From: Acanthamoeba sp. SK_2022b
Lineage: Eukaryota; Discosea; Longamoebia; Acanthamoebidae
DNA length: 64,000 bases
Direction: 5' to 3'
Assembly (NCBI GenBank): GCA_027943245.1
Contig: JANDJZ010000097.1
Location: forward strand, 1 to 64,000
The notes under the pieces are model-generated. The model saw only the letters and a program-made list of their open reading frames with translations. It had not been told where the DNA came from and made no database searches. Numbering within the stretch: the stretch's first letter is position 1; each line of letters opens with the position of its first letter. The translations under genes were made by a program, and so were the position numbers. This document shows, one piece after another, positions 58,066-64,000 of the stretch.

Positions 58066-61000
58066 ATGAGCGGTCTCTTTCGCTCTGGTGCGCCTTTGCT
58101 CCTTCTTTTCTCGGCGCTGTTGGCCGTGGCCTACTCCATCCCGGGCGTGCCCACAACCCAGGTTCAGCTGTCAATCCCTTGTTCTTTTTTTTTTTAACTT
58201 CTGCGTTTCCTTTTATAAATTATTTGAAATTTAATATCTCTTTTTTGCGGGGCAGTTGGTGGAGCCAGGCTGGTCGGCGGCGTATCGGGGGCGTCGCGCG
58301 GTGGCGAACAGCACGGATGACACCTGCCTGTACATCGCCACGCTCAAGGCGTCGATGGCCTCGGGCACCGTGGGCCTCAAGGGCTCTGTGGTGGCCTACA
58401 ACCAGAGCGGCGTGGCGGTGGCCACCTTCTCCTCCATGCCGCTCGCCGTGGCCGTCGACCCCGTCAGCAACAGTCTCTTCGTCTCCACACCTGTCAACAT
58501 CCAACAGTAACTCGCCCATGCTCTTGCCACCCATCACCGCCCCCACCTTTGACCCCATCCTATGTGTATATGGTGTCGTGTGGCGAGCAGGTATGACATC
58601 GAGGCCAATCTGGCAAGCGGACAGCAGTCGTGCCCGTGCTCCTTTTCCACGCTGGGCCTCGGTGAGAGCGTCATCCAGTACCGCGCTCCCCACCACTACG
58701 ATCTACCCTTGATCAAGGGCTGATCGTGTGTGTATGCATGCGTGCGTGCGTGCGTGCGTGCGTGCGTGTGTGTGTGTGTGTGTGTGTCGTGTGCGCTGTT
58801 GGCGATGCCGGCCAGGACAATGGCGGTCGACCAGGTGGGCGAGCGGCTCTACTTTGCGATCGAGTCCACCGTCTGCTACCGTATGATCTCCGGGTCTGAA
58901 ATCGCCTGCCGTTCCTACAACACGTCGGGCTCGACCTTCAACGAGCTCTACATCCCACCCCGTGCCCCTCCCCCTCCCCACTCGTGTGCGTGCTTGCGTG
59001 CAGGCTCGCCGTCGTGACGAGACTCACCGCCGGAGCGGTGTGATCGTGCAGGCTCTGAACGGATGTACATCACCTTGAACGAGCTGGCTCAGGTGTACGT
59101 CGTCTCGCTCGCCAGCGCCGACTACCTCAGCCTCGTCGCCGTGTGGAGCCCTCTCAATACTAGCGACTCAGAGTTTAACGGTGAGTTTGGGATTATGGGG
59201 GAGGGTCGCCCCTTCTACAAGAACTTCTGCAGTGGCTGACGCGCACAAACGACAACTACGGACATACGCGCAGGGATCACCATCGGTCCATCGGGCAACC
59301 TCTACATGCTGCTGCCGATGCGGGTGGGACAGCCCTGCGCGGTGGTCGAGGTCGACATCTCCAGCGGAAGCGTGGTGTCGTGCTTCTCCCCGCCGCTCGA
59401 GAAGCGCACGCTGTTCGAGACCATCTACGGGCTCATCTACAACAACTCGACCCGGCTCTTCTACACATTCATCTCCGTCGCCAACTCCAACGCCACGCAC
59501 GCCAACACCACCACCGGCTACGACGTGCGTTACTCTCCACTCGCCATCGCATTGCGTACTCTCCGCTGCGATTGACCTTAACGCACGCGCGCACAATAGG
59601 TCCAGCTGTTTGATTTGATGCCTTCCAACACATCGGGGCAGCTGACCAACTCGGTGATCGACTACCTGGTCACGGGCATTGTCTCGCCCGCCGACGGGAC
59701 GCTCGGGCCGTGTCCGCATCCGGCCAGCCCGAGTCCGAGCCCAGTGCGCAAGGCCTCCAGCTCCGCCGTCAACGCGGTGGCGATCGCCGTGCCGGTGGTG
59801 CTGGGCTCCGTGCTGCTCCTGGTCCTCGCGGCGATCGTCCTCGCCGGCGCATGTTTCCTGGTGGGCAAGCGACGGCGCAAGTATTTTGACTCGGGCGACG
59901 GCGGAGGCGGCGACCCCGATGATCCCGAGACCGGCGCGCAGCAGATGAGTAACATCAAGTTCACCTTCCGGTACGCACGCATCAAAAAGGCTTCGCTCTT
60001 TTTAACTCCGACTGATGGCAATTACAGGGAGATAGACGGCAAGGACTTGCGACTCGGCAAGCTGTTGGGCGAGGGCGCGTTTGGTAAGGTCTACAAAGGC
60101 GAGTACCGGTAAGTGGCCATTCTTTCATGACAATCGCCATATGATGAGCGACTGGAGCGCTGCGCTCGCGTCTTCGCGTTGACGTGGATTGCTGTGGCTG
60201 GGACACCATGCTGCAGAGGGGCGGTGGTGGCGGTGAAGATGTTCGAGGCTCTTCGGCTGGATCAGGCCGATGACAAAGTGCTCGCGGAGCTGCGTATGGA
60301 GGCGCAGATGATGGAGCGTTTGTCCAACCACCCCAACATCGTCAAGTTTGTGGGCGCCATCACCAAAGGTTTGCACCACCGATCACTCTGCCTTGGCGGT
60401 GGCCTGACCGCAAGCTATTCCTTGCGGCTCAGGCGACGAGGCCGCCAACTTTGCGCTGGTGACGGAGTTCTGCCCGCGCGGTTCGCTCTACGACCTGCTG
60501 GTACTCACGCACGCACCCTCGCCTCGCTCTCACCCGCATTGGCCGTGGTTCACGCGCAGCGTTTGTCTCTGTTACTATCGGCACGACGGTACAGGTGAAG
60601 AACAAGAAGAAGCTGCCGCTGATCACGCTCGTGCGGATGGCGCGCGACGCCGCGTCGGGAATTCTTCACCTCCACAAGGTACAGAGCCTGCCCTGAGAGC
60701 TCTCCCGGCGTCATTGATCGCCACTCACGGCGTTTCGCGCCCATGTCCGCCGATTGCCTGCAGGAACACATCGTGCACAGGGACATCGCCGCGCGCAACA
60801 TCCTCGTGGGCCAGAACTACGGTGCTCTCTCGGGAGAGTCCCAACTATTGCTGGGAAAGAGGAGGGAGGGGTCACGCTGACGATCATCGCCAACCATCGC
60901 CTCTGCGTGCAGAGGTGTACGTGTCCGACTTTGGGTTGGCGCGGGTACAGGAGGCCGAAGGCCAGGTGGCCACCACGAAGCAGAACTTTGGCCCCCTCGC

Positions 61001-62668
61001 CGTGCGCTTCTCCCGCTAATACTTCAAATAGTTATTTATTAACTTTATCATTATCACGCGATTTGTTATAAATAATAATAATGACAATAATAATAATAAT
61101 ACCATCATCAGTGGATGGCGCCGGAGGCGTTGAAGTCTCGGGAGTATTCCGAGCACACGGACTCGTTCTCGTTCGGCGTGCTCCTCTGGTACGGCGACCA
61201 CCCGCGCGTGCATGCGCATCGAGGTCATCGCTAACACCTGCACGGCCTGCGGGCCACACCGTGGCGCAGGGAAATGATGGCGAGAAAGCGGCCGTGGGCG
61301 GGAGTCGAGCCGGTGCAGGTCATCAGGTCTGTGACGTCAAACACCCGCCTTCGGATTCCCAAGGACTGCGATCCCATCTTCGCCCAGCTCATGAAGATGT
61401 GTTGGCGTCAGAACCCGTCGCAGCGGTAACTCCTTTGCCTCGATTGTTTGCCTTGAATGATGACTCATCTTTCTCTCTCTCCCCCCTCTAACACATACGA
61501 CATGTTTCGGCAGGCCTTCGTTTGAGAAGATAGCGGATGTGTTGTCGACCTACTATAAGAAGCTGCACAAGCTGCACGACATCAGCGCCGACGCGTACGA
61601 GCTCAGCGACCAGGAGAGCCAGGAGGAGTCCGAAGGTTTGCGGCCGCCCGCGCCTGCCGAGCAGCATCGTCCCGCTTCTCCCTTTCTCCCGTTTCCCCTC
61701 CAGCTCACACGAGGTGCCTGTGGCTGTTTTTGGGGTGGTGGTGGCAACAGATGAGATGGCGCTCGAGGGCCTGAGCTACGAGGAGTGGCAGCTGAAACGG
61801 ATCAAGGACGAGGTCAAGTCATTCATGAAGCAGCTCATCACCGAGGTATGCAGCTCGCATGTCCTGAAGTATGCGTGTGTAATGGCTTACCCTGGCTCTC
61901 GCGCCTCCTCGTGCGCGCGTGCAGCGAAACGACGACTTTGCGCTCGTGGCAAAGGCCAACAGCGCAGCCGTTGTCGAACTCAAGGAGGCTTTCGACGGGG
62001 TCGGCAGCGAAGTCTCGGACGACAGCGACGAGACCTTCGACAACGACGACGACGAAGATAATAACGACGAAGACCACAAGTCGACTGACTACCTGGAGAA
62101 CCAAGTCCTCTTCGCCGAATCGGGAGAGGCAGACCATCCGGACAGGGCGAGCGGAGACTCTGTGGCGCGAGCTACGCAGCTGCCAGTGTCGCACTACGTC
62201 CAAGTGGCGCCCAAGTCACAACCGACCGCGCGTCTCCCTACGATCACGTATGCTGAGGTTGGGAGAAGCGCCTTGTCGGGCGACACCGTCACGGCCCCAC
62301 CAGCGCCGTCTACCTCTTCCAGCGACGGCGCAGCAATAGCATCGCCTACCACGAGAAAGAAAACGGAAGCAACAGAAAGAACGAGGAGGGAGGAGGATGC
62401 GCCGCAGCAAATGCTAGACTCCGAATATGTCGACCTCGATCGGAAGAACACGAGTCCGCCACAGCAGGAGAGCCAAGTTTTCGAGCAGGCCTACGTTACG
62501 CTTGAATCGCGGAGAGGCGCCGAGCCCACGATCATGACGGCCAAGGAGTGGAAGGAGAGGGGGAGAGCGCAACCGGAAAGCCCCGCCAATGGGTATGAAG
62601 AGATCACGGCTGCAGCCGAGGCGGACCCCCTTCACCGACCGCAAGATTCGGGTTACTACGTGTTGTGA
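58066..62668 (+). CDS. Receptor tyrosine-kinase-like protein with a tyrosine-motif tail
   Basis: Start MSGLFRSGAPLLLLFSALLA, a signal peptide. The extracellular part shows propeller-like repeats (LAVAVDPVSNSLFVSTPVN, MAVDQVGERLYFAIES, ITIGPSGNLYMLLPMRV). A transmembrane helix (VNAVAIAVPVVLGSVLLLVL) is followed by KRRRK. The kinase domain: GKLLGEGAFGKVYKGEY, VAVKMFEALRLD, HRDIAARNILVGQ (about 60790), VSDFGLARVQ, FGPLAWMAPEALKSREYSEH and MCWRQNPSQRPSFEKI. HRD-x-AARN and W-M-A-P-E are TK/TKL marks. The activation loop (VQEAEGQVATTKQNF) has no tyrosine, unlike most RTKs. The C-terminal tail holds about eight Tyr sites in acidic surroundings (AYELSD, DYLENQ, HYVQV, TYAEV, EYVDLD, AYVTL, GYEEI, SGYYVL). 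Many short exons. Ligand unknown. Confidence 0.88.
58739..58788 (+). repeat. Compound (TGCG)n-(TG)n microsatellite in a receptor-kinase intron
   Basis: TGCG tetranucleotides followed by TG dinucleotides. The run ends about 27 bases before the GGCCAG acceptor in front of MAVDQVGERLYF-like coding. Confidence 0.93.
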
Positions 62669-64000
62669 AGTGAGCAATGAGCGATGCTCCACCCGTTGCA
62701 ACGGCCTAAGTAAGGTCAGGTTATGTACATAGATTGTTTTGAGAAGCGCCACCTTACTAGAGTGATCTGCGTGTAACCGTTGTCGTTCATCTGGCAGAGC
62801 GTTTCACGGAAAAGGTTGTGGCAGCTGGCGGCAGCCAGAGGTCACCAGATCACGACCACACACTATCAGACTGGATGAAGCACCCAAGAAGATCATCAAG
62901 TGATTGCCAGGAATTTGGTGGGACTGACCAGACATTGAATCAAACTCAACCCCAAGTGCATTTTATGTTCCTGTGCAGCCCTGTCTGATTTTTGATGTGC
63001 CAGCTACTCCACCCATCAGCAATGATTGGACATTGGCTTTGCATGGGCAAACACCAATGCAAAGACAGAATTTTGCAGCCTGGAAGTTACAGTTTCAGGT
63101 GATGTATGATCCATTCAGGGGTTTCTCTCCCTTTTCCTTTTTTGTCTTAGTGTCACAACACCAAACCACCTCCCCAACATCTTAATGATGACAGAGATAT
63201 TCCCATGATGCTGAGGTCATTGACATTGATGTTGTACCCATGGGTCTTGTGAGATTTGGGGACAGTGAAGTGACAAGAGGAATTGGATCATTTGGGAATA
63301 CACAGTAAAATAGAGGTGTACTTAGTTTTTGTGCTTGTGTTGATGGGAGGGAGGTGAGCAGCACTATGGTGAGCAATATTACCATGGCCACACAGGCCTG
63401 CATGATGCTGTTCCCTCTACAGCTGGCCATCATTGTGCTGGTGTTATTAGTTTCCCTTTTCTTTATCTTTTATTATTATCTTTCATCTCTCTGTTTTTCA
63501 TTTCACAAAAGGAGTGGGACTTCACTGAAGAACTGATGACTAGCGCTCCAACCACTTGGTGGTGGCTTCTGTATGTATTGCAATACTGGCATCAGCATTG
63601 GCTCATAGCCTCCCATCTCCTACTGTGATGTACAGAAGCCACACCAAGTGGTTGGAGCGCCAGTATTCTTGCCCTTCCTGTTTCTTGACCACACCTGCTG
63701 CTTCACAGGAGCGGGCCACTGATTTGGAAGGGCTATGCTTGGAGCCATAAGCCAATCAGGACTAGCATGGGGAGTTCAACTCCCTGTTGGCAATCATCTT
63801 TTTCTATGTTTGCCTCACTACCACGTCTTTGTGGGTGGGGCAGTCTGGTCTGCTCTTCCTCTCTGTGAGAGAGACCACCTCCAGCACCCTTCCTATTTTT
63901 TTGGTCGCCTTTGTGTTGACATAAAGTTTCCCACCAAAATCAACAGTGGTTTTGCGCTGTTGTGCTTCAGAAGAGGATTTATCTTTATTGAGATAAGTAA
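62669..64000. other. AT-richer terminal region with fragmentary ORFs and an inverted repeat
   Basis: After the kinase stop the third-position GC bias disappears. Three fragments look weakly protein-like. One is an open frame from 62761 to about 62988 without an early ATG. The second is a possible spliced frame, 62973-63098 joined to 63195-63308, giving WTLALHGQTPMQRQNFAAWK, then KLQFQ-RYSHDAEVIDIDVV and a stop after GNTQ. The third is an opposite-strand frame at 63182-63433 with a hydrophobic N-terminus. No known domain is identified. A 30-base inverted repeat lies at 63543-63660. The region may be a decayed mobile element or a pseudogene; this is inference from composition. Confidence 0.4.
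63543..63660. repeat. Imperfect inverted repeat of about 30 bases
   Basis: Left arm 63543-63573 and right arm 63631-63660 are reverse complements except for one extra base in the left arm. The arms carry GCGCTCCAACCACTTGGTG. A second, shorter pair (AATACTGGC at 63582 and GCCAGTATT at 63659) interlocks with the first. The spacer is about 57 bases. It can form a strong cruciform or RNA hairpin. Confidence 0.75.

Noticed and set aside
63182..63433. Minus-strand frame with a signal-peptide-like start
   Set aside because: Not listed as a gene. The opposite strand over the same bases also reads as a plausible spliced frame, and neither has a known domain.
63755..63780. B-box-like GGGGAGTTCAACTCCC near the right edge
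   Set aside because: It resembles a tRNA T-loop, but no matching A box or cloverleaf is present. It may be only a short palindrome or a remnant of a SINE-like element.

Overview
The window looks like nuclear DNA of a free-living amoeba, most probably Acanthamoeba. Codon use is strongly GC-rich, introns are short and frequent (about 45 to 130 bases, donors often GTACGY) and genes are packed 58 to 900 bases apart. One gene encodes a secreted protein with two CBM49-like modules, the architecture of the Luke lectins of the Acanthamoeba cyst wall. I found no rRNA, tRNA, CRISPR array or intact transposon. I recognise one snRNA gene (U2) and 25 protein genes, one of them cut by the left edge.

Layout, left to right. 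1-156: 3' end of an Ala/Glu/Lys-rich protein gene. 663-6745 (+): full-length HERC3/4-type ubiquitin ligase (RCC1 repeats plus HECT) in more than twenty exons. 7130-7300 (+): U2 snRNA gene with its own TATA box. 7749-8537 (-): Luke-type lectin. 9021-10675 (-): PAC2-family proteasome-chaperone-like protein. 11020-12422 (-): PRCC homologue. 13294-14378 (+): linker-histone domain joined to a WWE domain. 14560-15590 (-): xanthine phosphoribosyltransferase. 16590-17494 (+): protein kinase. 18385-18603 (-): 72-residue unknown. 19038-22190 (+): DUF676/ROG1-type lipase. 22487-24924 (+): WD40-like protein. 25270-25764 and 26239-26832 (+): tandem CBS-pair genes.

Right half. 27051-29211 (-): ankyrin protein. 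29308-31013 (-): phytanoyl-CoA dioxygenase-like. 31566-32363 (-): GATA factor. 32913-37566 (-): RhoGEF (DH-PH) ending in a degenerate Rab-like domain. 37925-39545 (+): YOD1/OTU1 deubiquitinase. 39660-41195 (-): TRIC-type cation channel. 41281-43254 (-): HDAC11-like protein that has lost its zinc ligands. 43312-45084 (-): aldo-keto reductase. 45420-50082 (-): about 1,490-residue protein with nine acidic-tryptophan motifs. 50800-54414 (+): PP2C-like phosphatase. 54549-57730 (+): SMYD-type TPR-MYND-SET protein. 58066-62668 (+): receptor tyrosine-kinase-like protein with a tyrosine-motif tail. The last 1.3 kb is AT-richer and carries a 30-base inverted repeat.

The genes do not form an operon or one pathway. 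Themes recur, though: ubiquitin/proteasome (HERC, YOD1, PAC2), chromatin (H15-WWE, SMYD, GATA, HDAC-like) and signalling (receptor kinase, RhoGEF, Ser/Thr kinase, PP2C). The most unusual items are the H15-WWE fusion, the two pseudoenzyme-like proteins (HDAC-like and Rab-like), the acidic-Trp repeat protein, the receptor kinase tail, and UG-rich simple repeats sitting just upstream of 3' splice sites. All splice joins were read by eye, so exon borders and some starts are provisional.
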